A stretch of 64,000 nucleotides of DNA from Gilvimarinus sp. DA14 (GCF_024204685.1 NZ_CP100350.1:682001-746000); one strand, 5' to 3'; positions 38,625 through 48,234 are shown, counted from the first letter of the stretch. A program made the numbers and translations. The notes: generated by a model not told the origin, from the sequence alone.

Positions 38625-39012
38625 TATTCTTTTCTCGTTTCTGCGGTAGAAATTCTGCCAGTTTGGCGGCAAACTCTGGGCTAGATGTCTCCCCCTCTTT
38701 TACAACAGGTTCGGCAAACACGTGTAACTGATTAACCGAGTGCGCGGTCACGCCTAAGAGTATTTGCGTTCCGCCGACATCCACCAGCATTAATCTTTCA
38801 CGTGTGCCAAGAGCAAGGCTGGCAACAATTTTTAGATTATTGGACCTGACCCAGCCGTTGCCGGTACGCCTTACAAGCCAGGCGAGCACAAAAATAAGCC
38901 CAATAACCGCGGCTAATCCCATAAAAACCGAAAACAACTGTGCGGCTGTTCCGGCTTGCATTTGCGCGGCCGGCTCTTGACTAGCTGACGCTGCCGCTAT
39001 GAAAGTAAACAT
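38599..39012 (-). CDS. fliO: Flagellar biosynthesis protein FliO
   Basis: FliO helps FliP assemble. The 137-residue protein has an N-terminal signal-like segment, one membrane helix ([20 protein letters not shown], about residues 27-46) and a small cytoplasmic domain containing [20 protein letters not shown] and [20 protein letters not shown], characteristic of FliO. It begins directly after the fliN stop codon. Confidence 0.9.
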   Translation of the reverse strand: MFTFIAAASASQEPAAQMQAGTAAQLFSVFMGLAAVIGLIFVLAWLVRRTGNGWVRSNNLKIVASLALGTRERLMLVDVGGTQILLGVTAHSVNQLHVFAEPVVKEGETSSPEFAAKLAEFLPQKREKNNDSGTGNL

Positions 39013-39462
39013 CTAGCGCAGCTTCTTGATACGTTCAGAGGGGCTGATAACATCGGTCATGCGAATACCAAATTTCTCATTCACCACTACAACTTCGCCA
39101 TGGGCAATTAAAGTGCCATTGACTCGTACATCCAACGGCTCCCCGGCAAGACGATCCAACTCAATGACAGAGCCTTGGTTGAGCTGTAACAGATTACGAA
39201 TGGTGATGGACGTGCTGCCAACCTCCATGGAAATACTCACCGGAATATCCAGAATCAAATCCAGCTCGGGCCCAACCTCACGCGGGGCACCTTCGCTTTC
39301 CAGCTCATTCAGCGCCATTGCACTGGCCATATCCGTCTCATCCGACTGCTCGGCCGAATCATCAATCGCTTCTTGTTCTTGCATGGCTGCGGCCCACTCG
39401 TCCGCCATGGCATCTTGATCCAGTTCTGAATCGTCATTATTCTCGATATCATCATTTGCCAT
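39013..39462 (-). CDS. fliN: Flagellar motor switch protein FliN
   Basis: FliN forms the lower C-ring and binds FliH. The 149-residue protein has a variable acidic N-terminus (residues 1-60, with DEWAAAMQEQ) and a C-terminal SpoA domain (about 68-145; LDIPVSISMEVGSTSITIRN, LLQLNQGSVIELDRLAGEPL, VNEKFGIRMTDVISPSER). It overlaps the end of fliM by 11 bases. Confidence 0.96.
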   Translation of the reverse strand: MANDDIENNDDSELDQDAMADEWAAAMQEQEAIDDSAEQSDETDMASAMALNELESEGAPREVGPELDLILDIPVSISMEVGSTSITIRNLLQLNQGSVIELDRLAGEPLDVRVNGTLIAHGEVVVVNEKFGIRMTDVISPSERIKKLR

Positions 39463-40459
39463 GTTTGCCTCCTTCAGCAGCGGTTATATTGTAGGCGCTG
39501 CTGTGATCAATAAAATCGTTAATTTTTAAAGCCAAATTGCCTTTGTGCTGGCCTAATTGAGTCCGAAAAACGGGTACCCCGTTCGCCGTTAGCACATGGT
39601 GCTCGGGAAATTCAATGGGAATAATATCGCCCACGTCCAGATCGACGATGTCACGCAAAGGAATCTCCCGATTGACGATCTCGCACTCTAAATCTACCTG
39701 AGCACTAAGCACATCTTCGCGTAACGCTTTAACCCAGCGTTCGTCTTGTTCATCGCTATCGCTTTGCAACCCCGCATCAAGCACTTCACGAATGGGCTCT
39801 ATCATGGAATAAGGGATAGTCAGATGCAGGTCGCCGCCGCCACCGTCGAGCTCAATATGAAAAGTACTAACCACAACCACTTCACTGGGGCTAACGATAT
39901 TGGCGAGAGATGGATTAACCTCTGAGTTAATGTATTCAAACTCAATCGGCATTACCGCTTTCCAAGCTTCGCCCAAGTCTACAAACACCTGGTTTAATAC
40001 CATTTGCACTACACGCAGCTCGGTAGGAGTAAACTCCCGCCCTTCAATTTTGGCGTGACGACCATCGCCACCAAAGAAGTTATCAACCAACTTAAACACC
40101 AAGCGCGCATCGAGAATAATAAGCGCTGTGCCTCGCAGCGGGCGAAACTTAACCATGTTCAAACTGGTAGGCACATACAGTGTGTGGACATACTCACCAA
40201 ACTTTTGAATTTGAATACCGCCCACCGAGACATCGGCGGTGCGACGCAGCATATTGAACATGCTGATCCGGGTATAACGCGCGAAACGCTCGTTAATCAT
40301 TTCCAGTGTGGGCATGCGCCCACGGACAATACGATCCTGGCTGGTTAAGTCATAGGATTTAACCGCCCCCGGGTCCTGATCCGATTCGGTATCGATATCG
40401 CCTTCATCGACACCATGTAACAGCGCATCGATTTCATCTTGTGTTAATAGATCCTGCAC
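39452..40459 (-). CDS. fliM: Flagellar motor switch protein FliM
   Basis: FliM sits in the C-ring and receives CheY-P. The 335-residue protein begins with the CheY-binding peptide MQDLLTQDEIDALLHGVD, continues with the CheC-like middle domain (GGIQIQKFGEYVHTLYVPTS, PSEVVVVSTFHIEL) and ends in a SpoA domain that pairs with FliN. Its length is nearly the same as E. coli FliM (334). The N-terminal core EIDALL resembles the repeated motif of the CheA linker. Confidence 0.97.
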   Translation of the reverse strand: MQDLLTQDEIDALLHGVDEGDIDTESDQDPGAVKSYDLTSQDRIVRGRMPTLEMINERFARYTRISMFNMLRRTADVSVGGIQIQKFGEYVHTLYVPTSLNMVKFRPLRGTALIILDARLVFKLVDNFFGGDGRHAKIEGREFTPTELRVVQMVLNQVFVDLGEAWKAVMPIEFEYINSEVNPSLANIVSPSEVVVVSTFHIELDGGGGDLHLTIPYSMIEPIREVLDAGLQSDSDEQDERWVKALREDVLSAQVDLECEIVNREIPLRDIVDLDVGDIIPIEFPEHHVLTANGVPVFRTQLGQHKGNLALKINDFIDHSSAYNITAAEGGKHGK

Positions 40460-40470
40460 TGAATTCGCCT

Positions 40471-40998
40471 CTATTGCAGTACTAAGTTGGTAAATAACAC
40501 TTGTTCTATACCAGGCTTGCCGATTTCCTGCTCCAGCACGCCCTGAATCTCAAACAGCGCTTGCTGGCGCAACAACTCTTTACCCTCAGGGGTTTGCAGC
40601 TCTTCGTAACTCTGGCCGCGCATCAGCATCACCAGGGCATTGCGAATGGCGGGCATGTGCAGCTCCAGGGCCGGGACCACGTCATTTTCGCGCAACATTA
40701 GTGTCATCTCGACCTGCATAAAGCGCTGCCGCCCACGCACCTCGAAGTTAGTAATGAACTCCGGCTTGAGCGGGTAATAGATAGCGGCTTGAACCTCTTG
40801 TGGAGCTTGCTCTTCTTCTACAGCTGGCGGTTCTGGCTCAGTGGCAAAAAAACCGAGAAAGTAGAGTGTTGCGGCTACCGATAGCCCAATCAGCAATAGT
40901 AAAATCAACCCCAGCAACAACCATTTTTTCTTCTTTTTTGGCTGCTCTGTTTCACTCCCCTCTTCGGTTTGTTGTTCTTCCTGCTCGTCTTCGGCCAT
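40471..40998 (-). CDS. fliL: Flagellar basal body-associated protein FliL
   Basis: FliL surrounds the stator and supports torque. The 175-residue protein has a charged cytoplasmic N-terminus (QTEEGSETEQPKKKKK), one membrane helix (WLLLGLILLLLIGLSVAATL, about residues 27-46) and a periplasmic stomatin-like domain ending in VLFTNLVLQ, the common FliL C-terminus. It is the first gene of the fliLMNOPQR-flhB unit, and a nearly perfect sigma-54 promoter stands about 50 bases upstream. Confidence 0.95.
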   Translation of the reverse strand: MAEDEQEEQQTEEGSETEQPKKKKKWLLLGLILLLLIGLSVAATLYFLGFFATEPEPPAVEEEQAPQEVQAAIYYPLKPEFITNFEVRGRQRFMQVEMTLMLRENDVVPALELHMPAIRNALVMLMRGQSYEELQTPEGKELLRQQALFEIQGVLEQEIGKPGIEQVLFTNLVLQ

Positions 40999-41047
40999 GT
41001 CAATTATCCGTCATTCCTACGCGTAATAAGGCTTATGGGAACCTATG

Positions 41048-41063
41048 AGCAAAGCTCGTGCCA
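41048..41063 (-). promoter_or_regulatory. Sigma-54 (RpoN) promoter of the fliL operon
   Basis: The minus strand reads TGGCACGAGCTTTGCT, matching the RpoN consensus TGGCACG-N4-TTGCW at every defined position. The -24 GG and -12 GC are ten bases apart. It ends about 50 bases before the fliL start. Confidence 0.92.
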
Positions 41064-41151
41064 CAGGTATGGCCTGAGTTTAGCCGAGGCGACTGATAGG
41101 AACAAACATTGATAAGAACACAGACAGGAACAAAGATAGTTACGTGCTGAT

Positions 41152-41182
41152 AAGAAAAAGCCCCCCACTTTCAGCGGGGGCT
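41152..41182 (-). terminator. Rho-independent terminator downstream of fliK
   Basis: AGCCCCC pairs with GGGGGCT around a ten-base loop, followed on the minus strand by TTTTCTTA. It lies about 130 bases past the fliK stop and just upstream of the fliL promoter. Confidence 0.85.
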
Positions 41183-41310
41183 GACAGTACTGCCAAGAAG
41201 CAGTCCGACGGAGTGCTATTGAGCGCCTGAACGAGCACCTTGGCCTCAACGAACGCAGCTTATGCAACAGGCGACTCGCGGAAATCGCTTTACTTCACGC
41301 AGGGGTCGAA

Positions 41311-42816
41311 TCAGGCGTATTGATCGATCAATCTGACTACAGAATCCGCGGATTTTCTAGTATCGCTTGAGCTGTCGGACTCATCAGCGGCAACAGCACC
41401 AGTACCTGAGGAGCCGGATGCCCCTCTTTCATCACCCTGCTGCTGGCCTTGCTCGGATACGTTCACATCCACTTGGGTCATACCCTGTTCGGCGAGCATT
41501 TCTCTGAGCCTGAAGGCGTTCTGATCCAACGCTTCACGCACCACTGGCTGCTGACTGGAGAAAGTGATGTGCGCCTGATCGTTCTGCACGCTCACTCTCA
41601 CCTGTACGGGGCCCAGATCCGGCGGATCTAACCGCAGCTCTGCAGAGGTAATATTTTGGCGTGCCATCCACAGTACTTTTTGCCCCACCGCATCCCCCCA
41701 GGCACCTGTACCAAAACGTGTGCCCAGTTGACTCTGCAGTACCGGCGCCTGTTCGCTACTGGCTGAAAGCTTCTGTGCCGCACTCAACATCGCGGGTACA
41801 TTAGTGGTTGAAGCAGCGGCCTCATCATTGCCACGCGCCGAAAACAGATTGTGAAGTTTGGCAATTTCAGCAAACTTTCCTTGCTCGGAAGCTTTCACCG
41901 ATTCCAACAACTTTCCTGATTCCAGCGATAAATCCAGGCCATCTGGGCCTTGCTCCGTTGCGGTTAACTTGACCAGGGTTTCCGGTGTTTTAACGTACTC
42001 AGCGGTGCTGCCAGCATCCACCGTGCCGAGATGTGTATTCGTCAGGTTATGGGCTGTGGTCGTCCGATCACTCTTCTGCGCCACAACCAACTGTGCTCCG
42101 GCAAGCCAATGCGCCAGCGCTTCAATGGTACTGGAGTCTTTATCTGGCATAGAGGTGGCGGCAATATCTCCCAGCTGTTGTGTCAACAGATCAGCTAATG
42201 CTGTTTCACCCAGCTGCTCATCGATTATTTGCTGGGCCTTGGATATTACTTGCTCCATCGACTCGGCCGAGTTAAACACTCTGGCAAGATCGTTAAGCAC
42301 ACCTTGCAGGCGTTCGAGATCGGCCTGGGATAAATCAGCAAGAATGGCGTCAATTTCTGGAGTGGCACTGGAAAACTTCTGCTGTTGCGCCATCATCATC
42401 TGTAAAACTTCTGCCATCCGCTTCGGTGTCAATGCGTTCAATGCCGCCTGCTGCTCTTCTGGAAGAGACTCAAAGGCCTGGCGCTGCTCATCAGTAAGGG
42501 TTACAGCAGGTTCTGGGTCGTTAGCCGCATGCTTAGGGCCGCTTTCAGCAACTGCCCGATCCTCCCCGTCGCTAGCGGGGGGAGTTTGCTTTGCCTCCGG
42601 GGCAGCTGCTGTCTCCTTGGTCACCGCTTCACGCGCCTTACTCGGCGGCTGATTTTCATTCCGAACGCCCACTTGACGGGCTGGCTTGTCGTTGCGGACA
42701 GTGTTTAAGACATTCGAGAACGGATCCGACTTGCTCTCACGTAGAGAACCCGATTCCGACTTTGCCTGACTACTGGGCCGAGGCGAGAGGGCGTTTAGCA
42801 GTGTTGTATCGGTCAT
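41311..42816 (-). CDS. fliK: Flagellar hook-length control protein FliK
   Basis: FliK measures the hook and triggers the FlhB specificity switch. The 501-residue protein has a long, poorly conserved Ser/Ala/Gln-rich ruler region and a conserved globular C-terminal domain (about residues 385-455; LRLDPPDLGPVQVRVSVQND, QAHITFSSQQPVVREALDQN, LREMLAEQGMTQVDVNV). The C-terminal tail is low-complexity Ser/Asp/Gly. It has its own sigma-54 promoter and terminator and so appears to be a single-gene unit. Confidence 0.93.
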   Translation of the reverse strand: MTDTTLLNALSPRPSSQAKSESGSLRESKSDPFSNVLNTVRNDKPARQVGVRNENQPPSKAREAVTKETAAAPEAKQTPPASDGEDRAVAESGPKHAANDPEPAVTLTDEQRQAFESLPEEQQAALNALTPKRMAEVLQMMMAQQQKFSSATPEIDAILADLSQADLERLQGVLNDLARVFNSAESMEQVISKAQQIIDEQLGETALADLLTQQLGDIAATSMPDKDSSTIEALAHWLAGAQLVVAQKSDRTTTAHNLTNTHLGTVDAGSTAEYVKTPETLVKLTATEQGPDGLDLSLESGKLLESVKASEQGKFAEIAKLHNLFSARGNDEAAASTTNVPAMLSAAQKLSASSEQAPVLQSQLGTRFGTGAWGDAVGQKVLWMARQNITSAELRLDPPDLGPVQVRVSVQNDQAHITFSSQQPVVREALDQNAFRLREMLAEQGMTQVDVNVSEQGQQQGDERGASGSSGTGAVAADESDSSSDTRKSADSVVRLIDQYA

Positions 42817-42891
42817 TGTCCGACCACTCCTGTATCAAAGCGGCAACACTTGGCCGCCGGCAGAGGTTTAAATAGGTACTAAGGAGTAATC

Positions 42892-42908
42892 AGCAAAAGC
42901 GGTGCCAA
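42892..42908 (-). promoter_or_regulatory. Sigma-54 (RpoN) promoter of fliK
   Basis: The minus strand reads TTGGCACCGCTTTTGCT, with GG and GC ten bases apart and a close match to the RpoN consensus (one difference, C for G after TGGCAC). It lies about 76 bases upstream of the fliK start, between fliK and hptB. Confidence 0.9.
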
Positions 42909-42947
42909 AGAGATAGGTATAAGGCGATAGAAGCCGCGGTTAAGCGC

Positions 42948-43289
42948 TTAGGCGTAAATATCCAACTGCTGTTTGACTTGGGAGAATTCGCTCTGTAGAT
43001 CCACCAGCAGATGCTCGAGACCGGTGAGATCTGAAGCCGCGGCGCGGACCTCGATTTGCCTGCAGGCTTCCATCAGCCCAGCCGCGCCTATATTTGAAGA
43101 GCTACCCTTCAGGCTGTGCGCTGCACGGCGCAACTCTTCGCTCTGCCCGGCCGCCAGAGCTTTTTGCATGGTATTAATTTTAGCTCGCGAATCGCTGACA
43201 AAGGTTTCAATCAGCTGTAAAAAGTCGTCTTCCATAACGTCGCGCAAAGCCGCCAGGGCCTCGTGATCTATATGCTGAGCGTTAGACAA
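42948..43289 (-). CDS. hptB: Histidine phosphotransfer protein HptB, TTG start
   Basis: This is a free-standing HPt domain that, in P. aeruginosa, relays phosphate from hybrid sensors to the regulator HsbR. The 113-residue protein is a four-helix bundle with the phospho-accepting histidine in LRRAAHSLKGSSSNIGA near residue 59. I set the start at TTG 43287-43289 because AGGAGG lies six bases upstream and HPt homology begins soon after (NAQHIDHEALAALRDVM); the first in-frame ATG is 23 codons earlier, inside hsbR, with no SD. It follows hsbR by 35 bases. Confidence 0.88.
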   Translation of the reverse strand: MSNAQHIDHEALAALRDVMEDDFLQLIETFVSDSRAKINTMQKALAAGQSEELRRAAHSLKGSSSNIGAAGLMEACRQIEVRAAASDLTGLEHLLVDLQSEFSQVKQQLDIYA

Positions 43290-43324
43290 AGTTAACCTCC
43301 TGTTGAACAAAGCCGGCGGCTGGG

Positions 43325-45022
43325 CTAATCGTCTACATGCCAGCGATAGGTGGCGCAAACGCTATTCCCAGGTTCTTGATATTCAAGGCTATCACACAGA
43401 GACTTAACAAGTTTCAGCCCCCGCCCACTGTAATCATTGACCTCATCTACCTCCAGGCCGTCCAGGTCAAACCCGGGGCCACTGTCTTCCACCGTTATCT
43501 GCAGACAGCCACCCTCGGCAAAAGTTTGGTGGGCTAACGTAATGCGGATATAGCCCTCACTGATTTGCTCGGTGCGGGTTTTGCGCAATTGATAATAGTG
43601 GTCAAAGCCGTCGGGATCAGCCTTCATGGTAGAGTCTAGCTGCAGCACGCCATGCTCCAGAGCATTACTGTAAAGCTCCGAAATCACGGTATAGAGGGTG
43701 CCACTGTGATTACGCAGTCCTGGTACCTCAAGCAGAACGCTCAGCAGCAGAGGCAGTGGGTCAAAAATAGCGAAACTGGATGGTTTCACCTCAAAAACCA
43801 AACTCCACTCGGCGAGCCGCGACTGATCTTGAGAGGGCTGACTGGACTCAGAGTATTCGAGCTGCGAGGGCGCCATCACCAATTCGATAAGCGACAGATC
43901 GTCGCTTTTTTCACCCTCACCGACAAAGCTTTTCACCTTGGCGAGCAACTCATCAAACATGCATTGTCGCGACTCGTTGCGCGCGAAAGCCGCGAGAATA
44001 CGCTCCTCGCCAAACATTTCGTCGTCGCTGTTGCGAGCCTCATGGATGCCATCAGACCAGAGATACAAACGCTCTCCGTGATGCAGCTGAAACAAAGCCG
44101 CGTCTGCCTTAAAATCTTTGTTATTCAGTACGCCAAGTGGCAAATGGTTAGATTTAACCTGCTCGATGGAGCCACCCAGACGATAAATATAGGCAGCAGG
44201 TAGCCCGCCGTTCCAGATTCTGGCAGTATTTTTTCGATAGTTCACTTCCACCATAGTGGCGCAGCAAAAAAGCCCCACCGGCAAAATACTTTTTAACTTG
44301 CCGTTAATCTCGGCGAGAATATCAGACATGGAAAAGCCCTTGCTCACCATGCCATAGAATGTGGTTGCCAGCGGCATAGCCCCTATCGCAGCGGGTAAAC
44401 CATGCCCAGTAAAATCTCCCAGCAACACCATCAGGTTGCCCGCAGGTGTAGTGGCGGCCACCATGACGTCACCGTTAAAAACCGCCAGCGGCGACATAAA
44501 GTAGCGCAGGCAGGCGCTATTTAATTGTCCACCACTGGTAATATTGTCAAACACCTGCTTGGCGACCGTCTGTTCTTGCAAAAAATGTTCGTTATGGCGG
44601 GCAATTTGGTCACGCTGCTCAAGCATCGTGCGGTTCATCGTACGCATGCGATAGAAAGCGCGGATTTTGGCCTGCAGAATGACCCGGTTGTAAGGCTTGG
44701 AGAGAAAGTCGTCGCCCCCGGCTTCAAGGCACTTCACCAACGAGGGAGTGTCCGTGAGCGAGGTCAGAAAGATAATCGGGATCAGTTCTTCACCCGCAAG
44801 AGCTTTAATTTGCCGAGCCGCTTCAAAGCCATCAAGGTGAGGCATTAGCGCATCCAACAACACGATATCGGGCCGGTGCTGCTTAAATTCTTTGACCGCC
44901 TCGCGTCCGTCGCGGGCACTAATAACATTGTGACCCTCTTTGCGGACAATAGCCTCCAGAATCAACCGATCCGTGTCAGTATCATCGGCGACCAGCACGG
45001 TAATGGCTCGGTCGTCTCTCAT
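43325..45022 (-). CDS. hsbR: HsbR-like response regulator with PP2C phosphatase and anti-sigma kinase domains
   Basis: The 565-residue protein has a receiver domain (about residues 5-125; VADDTDTDRLILEAIVRKEG, VLLDALMPHLDG), a PP2C/SpoIIE phosphatase domain (about 150-385; LLGDFTGHGLPAAIGAMPLA, YLWSDGIHEARNSDDEMFGE) and a C-terminal HATPase_c domain (about 420-560; ISELYSNALEHGVLQLDS, VEDSGPGFDLDGLE). This is the layout of P. aeruginosa HsbR, which acts on the anti-sigma antagonist HsbA to tune motility versus biofilm. Start: ATG 45020-45022, with a GTG two codons upstream as alternative. Confidence 0.9.
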   Translation of the reverse strand: MRDDRAITVLVADDTDTDRLILEAIVRKEGHNVISARDGREAVKEFKQHRPDIVLLDALMPHLDGFEAARQIKALAGEELIPIIFLTSLTDTPSLVKCLEAGGDDFLSKPYNRVILQAKIRAFYRMRTMNRTMLEQRDQIARHNEHFLQEQTVAKQVFDNITSGGQLNSACLRYFMSPLAVFNGDVMVAATTPAGNLMVLLGDFTGHGLPAAIGAMPLATTFYGMVSKGFSMSDILAEINGKLKSILPVGLFCCATMVEVNYRKNTARIWNGGLPAAYIYRLGGSIEQVKSNHLPLGVLNNKDFKADAALFQLHHGERLYLWSDGIHEARNSDDEMFGEERILAAFARNESRQCMFDELLAKVKSFVGEGEKSDDLSLIELVMAPSQLEYSESSQPSQDQSRLAEWSLVFEVKPSSFAIFDPLPLLLSVLLEVPGLRNHSGTLYTVISELYSNALEHGVLQLDSTMKADPDGFDHYYQLRKTRTEQISEGYIRITLAHQTFAEGGCLQITVEDSGPGFDLDGLEVDEVNDYSGRGLKLVKSLCDSLEYQEPGNSVCATYRWHVDD

Positions 45023-45033
45023 GCGCACAACGC

Positions 45034-45339
45034 CTAACTGATTGTGAACAATTGTTCGAAGTTAGAAATCGTCAAAATCCGCTTAACATCACTACTGGTA
45101 TTAATAATTTCGATGTCAGAGCTGTCGCCGCCAGCGTAGTCGCGCAACAGTAATAGCATACCCAGAGCCGAGCTATCCAAATACGCGGTGTCTTGCATAT
45201 CAATCACATACCGGCTTGGTTTGTGAGGAAGATTTTCATAAGTGCCACGAAAATCCTGGTGTGAACTAAAGTCAAACCGCCCCTTGATTGCGATGTGCAG
45301 CTCCGAGCCATCACCAGAAATCGTTGACGTTACAGCCAT
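45034..45339 (-). CDS. hsbA: STAS-domain anti-sigma factor antagonist HsbA
   Basis: The 101-residue protein is a single STAS domain with the phosphorylatable serine in QDTAYLDSSALGMLLLLRDY. In P. aeruginosa HsbA is switched by HsbR and binds FlgM or the diguanylate cyclase HsbD depending on phosphorylation. I use the ATG at 45337-45339, with AGAGG upstream. It precedes hsbR by 11 bases; together with hptB this module lies between fliJ and fliK, as in some pseudomonads. I found no clear promoter in the 150-base gap to fliJ. Confidence 0.9.
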   Translation of the reverse strand: MAVTSTISGDGSELHIAIKGRFDFSSHQDFRGTYENLPHKPSRYVIDMQDTAYLDSSALGMLLLLRDYAGGDSSDIEIINTSSDVKRILTISNFEQLFTIS

Positions 45340-45489
45340 AACCACCTCTTTATCGTTCCGCTAGGAAGTTCCTTGGTTGGGTCTCCCCACAATGATCTGC
45401 CGCGATTGTTATATTTTCTGCCACGCGACCAACCTAGAATAGACCATTTTGAACGCAAACAATAGACGTATACGCCGCATAAAATTGCT

Positions 45490-45933
45490 TTATAAGGGTC
45501 TTTTTCCTGCTGCCTGAGCCATATCGTCCAGCTGCTTTTGCAGCTGCCGTTCGGCTGCCTGATCTTCGCCCTTTCTCAGGCGGGTAATTAAATCTTCGAT
45601 GGCGCGGCGGCGCAAATGCTGGCCGTGCCAGTGCTGGCGCAGCTTTACTAGCTGCTCGATGAGCTGGGCAACAGCGCTCTCTTGCTGCTTTATCGCATCG
45701 CCCAACTGCTGAATAAACTGACTGTAGCGGGATAATTCTTCCGGGCGCATCCCACTCTGGGCTCCGGCGTATTGCTCTACATAACCTGTGCGATAGTCAG
45801 CCAGCTCGCTCGCTTTTTGGCGCTGCTCATCTACCAGCTTTTGGTGCCTTGCCAAATAATCGGCAGCCTCTTGCTCGTGGCGCTCTGCCAGCATTAATAC
45901 CACACCCAGACGCTGTGACCGCTTCGCCGCCAT
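45490..45933 (-). CDS. fliJ: Flagellar export chaperone FliJ
   Basis: FliJ is a coiled-coil protein that helps FliI ATPase and FlhA use the proton motive force. The 147-residue product equals E. coli FliJ in length and is one long helical hairpin rich in Gln, Glu, Arg and Ala (residues about 10-140), without other domains. The sequence is weakly conserved; the position directly downstream of fliI confirms the identity. Confidence 0.9.
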   Translation of the reverse strand: MAAKRSQRLGVVLMLAERHEQEAADYLARHQKLVDEQRQKASELADYRTGYVEQYAGAQSGMRPEELSRYSQFIQQLGDAIKQQESAVAQLIEQLVKLRQHWHGQHLRRRAIEDLITRLRKGEDQAAERQLQKQLDDMAQAAGKRPL

Positions 45934-45938
45934 AAACG

Positions 45939-47348
45939 TCAGGTTTTATGTTGTGCCGTGCTATTGGCAGAGGTTTTACCGTGTGCTGCGGCCAGCGGGC
46001 TTTGGCCGCGGGACTGTGCCGGTGCAATCACTGCCTTTAAGTTGTTGATCGATTCAGGCAAGTGCACCGACTCCTTGAGCCCCTGCTGAATAAACGCCCG
46101 CAGCTTGGGAAAGCGTTCAATTGCCTCATCGGTCACAGGGTCTGAGCCCGCGCTGTAGGCGCCAATGGTGATTAAGTCACGGTTTTGGTTATAGCGAGAC
46201 AACATCTGCTTAAAGGACTGCATCAGTTTTAAATGATCGGCAGGGACGATGTTCGGCATAGCACGGCTGATAGAGGCCTCGACATCAATTGCGGGGTAAA
46301 CCCCCTCCTCTGCCAAGGTGCGCGACAACACAATATGGCCATCCAGAATCGCTCGCGCCGAATCGGCAATAGGGTCCTGTAAATCATCTCCCTCGGTTAA
46401 CACCGTATAAAAGGCCGTAATCGAACCCTCTCCTTCCGCGGCGTTGCCAGCACGCTCCACCAATTCAGGTATTTTGGCAAATACCGAGGGCGGATAACCT
46501 TTGGTTGCGGGCGGCTCACCAATGGCGAGGGAAATCTCTCGCTGGGCCTGGGCAAAACGGGTGAGTGAATCCATCAGCAAAAGTACATTCAACCCTTGGT
46601 CGCGGTAGTATTCCGCCACCCGACTCGCCAGCTGCGAGGCCCGCAGCCGCATTAGCGGGGCATCGTCAGCCGGTGACGCCACGACGACCGCTCGCTGCAT
46701 ACCCTCGGGGCCGAGAATATGGTCGATAAATTCTTTTACTTCGCGCCCGCGCTCTCCCACCAGCCCCACCACCACAACATCGGCGGTGGTATATTTGGTC
46801 ATCATGCCCATGAGTACACTTTTACCCACACCACTGCCGGCAAAAAGCCCCATACGCTGGCCTCGCCCTACTGTTACCAGAGCATTGATTGCACGAATGC
46901 CCACATCCAGAGGCTCGCTGATGGGGTGACGCCTTAGGGGGTTAATATCGCGCGGGTGCGCATCGAGAAACTCACCGCCCTGTAAAGGACCCAGCCCGTC
47001 CAGAGGCTGCCCCAAACCGTTAATCACACGCCCCAGGGTTTGCAAGCCGATACGCATCGCAGAGCTATGGGCAAGAGGTATAACTCGCGCGCCCGGCTCC
47101 AACCCTTCGACGCGCTTTACCGGCATCAGGAAAATACTGGCGCCCGCAAAACCTACCACCTCGGCTTCCACCCGGCGCCCATCGCGAGATACGACCGCAC
47201 ACTGACGCCCCACCGAGACATTTAGCCCGACCGCCTCAAGCGTTAAACCCACTGAGCGCACCAACTTGCCTTCGGCTTCGGGCTCTACCGCAGATGGGCT
47301 AGGTAAATACGGTCGCAATCGGTACCAGAGGTCGCGCCGGCTATTCAT
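45939..47348 (-). CDS. fliI: Flagellum-specific ATP synthase FliI
   Basis: FliI is the export ATPase, related to F1 beta. The 469-residue protein carries the Walker A motif [20 protein letters not shown] near residue 165, the [13 protein letters not shown] segment, Walker [21 protein letters not shown] and the [16 protein letters not shown] region. It overlaps the fliH stop by four bases (ATGA), so export ATPase and its regulator are translationally coupled. Confidence 0.97.
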   Translation of the reverse strand: MNSRRDLWYRLRPYLPSPSAVEPEAEGKLVRSVGLTLEAVGLNVSVGRQCAVVSRDGRRVEAEVVGFAGASIFLMPVKRVEGLEPGARVIPLAHSSAMRIGLQTLGRVINGLGQPLDGLGPLQGGEFLDAHPRDINPLRRHPISEPLDVGIRAINALVTVGRGQRMGLFAGSGVGKSVLMGMMTKYTTADVVVVGLVGERGREVKEFIDHILGPEGMQRAVVVASPADDAPLMRLRASQLASRVAEYYRDQGLNVLLLMDSLTRFAQAQREISLAIGEPPATKGYPPSVFAKIPELVERAGNAAEGEGSITAFYTVLTEGDDLQDPIADSARAILDGHIVLSRTLAEEGVYPAIDVEASISRAMPNIVPADHLKLMQSFKQMLSRYNQNRDLITIGAYSAGSDPVTDEAIERFPKLRAFIQQGLKESVHLPESINNLKAVIAPAQSRGQSPLAAAHGKTSANSTAQHKT

Positions 47349-48223
47349 AACTCGGGCTCTTGATCGTCCGAGGGCTGAGAAGTATCCGTAGGCGGCTCAG
47401 GCTCCTCGCCTGATATGTCTGGCGCGATGGGATCAGAGCCTGTATTGGCAGCCAGCAATTGCTCATCCGAGGTGTGCTCGTCGACTTCTTGTTGGGATAA
47501 AAACCGCTCAATGACTTCATCCAGGCGCCGTTCCACCGAACAATCCACGAAACTGTCGCGGGTGGCGACCTTGACCCCGCCCTGTGCCAGCTCTGAATCC
47601 CGATGGAAAGACCAGTCTAGCTGGTGCTCCTGGGCATATTGCTCGACTTTCTCAGCGTCCTGAGGGTTTAGATAAACGCTCAGGTGATCACTGCCCGCAG
47701 GCAAAGCTTTTACGGCCGACTTTACCAGGGTGACAATATCGGCGGGCTGGGTGGTCAACTCCCGCTCAACCACAGCGCGGGTCAGTCGCGTCACGGTCTC
47801 GAGCAGTAGCTTCTCAAGGCGCTCATCCTGCTCATCAATCGGCTGCAGCAATGCTTCGGCTAGCGCCTGAAAAGCTTGCTGTTCAGCCACCAGTTGCTGG
47901 CGCATCTCAAGCGCACCTTTGTGCTCACCGGAATCAAAGCCGTCGTCGTAACCTTTTTTGAAACCCTCTTCGCGGCCTTTAGCAAATCCTTCGAGCTCAG
48001 CTTCGCGCACAATCGCTTCCAGCTCGTCGGCGGTTAGTCCACCCTGAGGCAGCTCCTCGACTTCTACATCTTCGATACTTTCTTCGCTTTGCTCTTCTTG
48101 TTTTTGCGTCTTTTTATGGGCATTCACCACGCTGCCGTCGTCGTCGATCACGGGCATCGCCCAGGATCGCCAGGCGTCGGCATTGGCAGCGGGAATACGG
48201 TTGGGGTTTTTCTTTTCACCCAT
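47345..48223 (-). CDS. fliH: Flagellar assembly protein FliH
   Basis: FliH binds FliI and docks it to FliN. The 292-residue protein has an N-terminal conserved [11 protein letters not shown] tryptophan motif, a GxxxG-type helical stretch ([20 protein letters not shown], about residues 78-97) and a C-terminal V-type ATPase subunit E-like domain. It ends in a Pro/Glu/Asp-rich tail. It is longer than E. coli FliH (235) because of acidic extensions at both ends. Confidence 0.92.
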   Translation of the reverse strand: MGEKKNPNRIPAANADAWRSWAMPVIDDDGSVVNAHKKTQKQEEQSEESIEDVEVEELPQGGLTADELEAIVREAELEGFAKGREEGFKKGYDDGFDSGEHKGALEMRQQLVAEQQAFQALAEALLQPIDEQDERLEKLLLETVTRLTRAVVERELTTQPADIVTLVKSAVKALPAGSDHLSVYLNPQDAEKVEQYAQEHQLDWSFHRDSELAQGGVKVATRDSFVDCSVERRLDEVIERFLSQQEVDEHTSDEQLLAANTGSDPIAPDISGEEPEPPTDTSQPSDDQEPEL

Positions 48224-48234
48224 GCTCGGGCAGC

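Larger units (their letters stand above)
40999..41310. other. Intergenic region between fliK and fliL
   Basis: These 312 bases hold two signals, the fliK terminator (41152-41182) and the sigma-54 promoter of fliL (41048-41063). A 74-codon open frame on the minus strand runs straight through both and has no protein-like composition, so I do not call a gene here. Confidence 0.8.

Noticed and set aside
41043-41267. 74-codon open frame between fliK and fliL
   Set aside because: It spans the fliK terminator and the fliL sigma-54 promoter, is Cys/Arg/Ser-rich and has no SD.
41858-42652. 264-codon open frame on the plus strand opposite fliK
   Set aside because: Its Ser/Ala/Cys-rich composition is the complement of fliK's Gln/Ala/Thr-rich ruler; no homology-like pattern.
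45346-45489. Dedicated sigma-28 or sigma-54 promoter for hsbA-hsbR-hptB
   Set aside because: Neither consensus is found in the 150-base gap; a TAAAG at its edge has no matching -10, so co-transcription with fliJ is the simpler reading.
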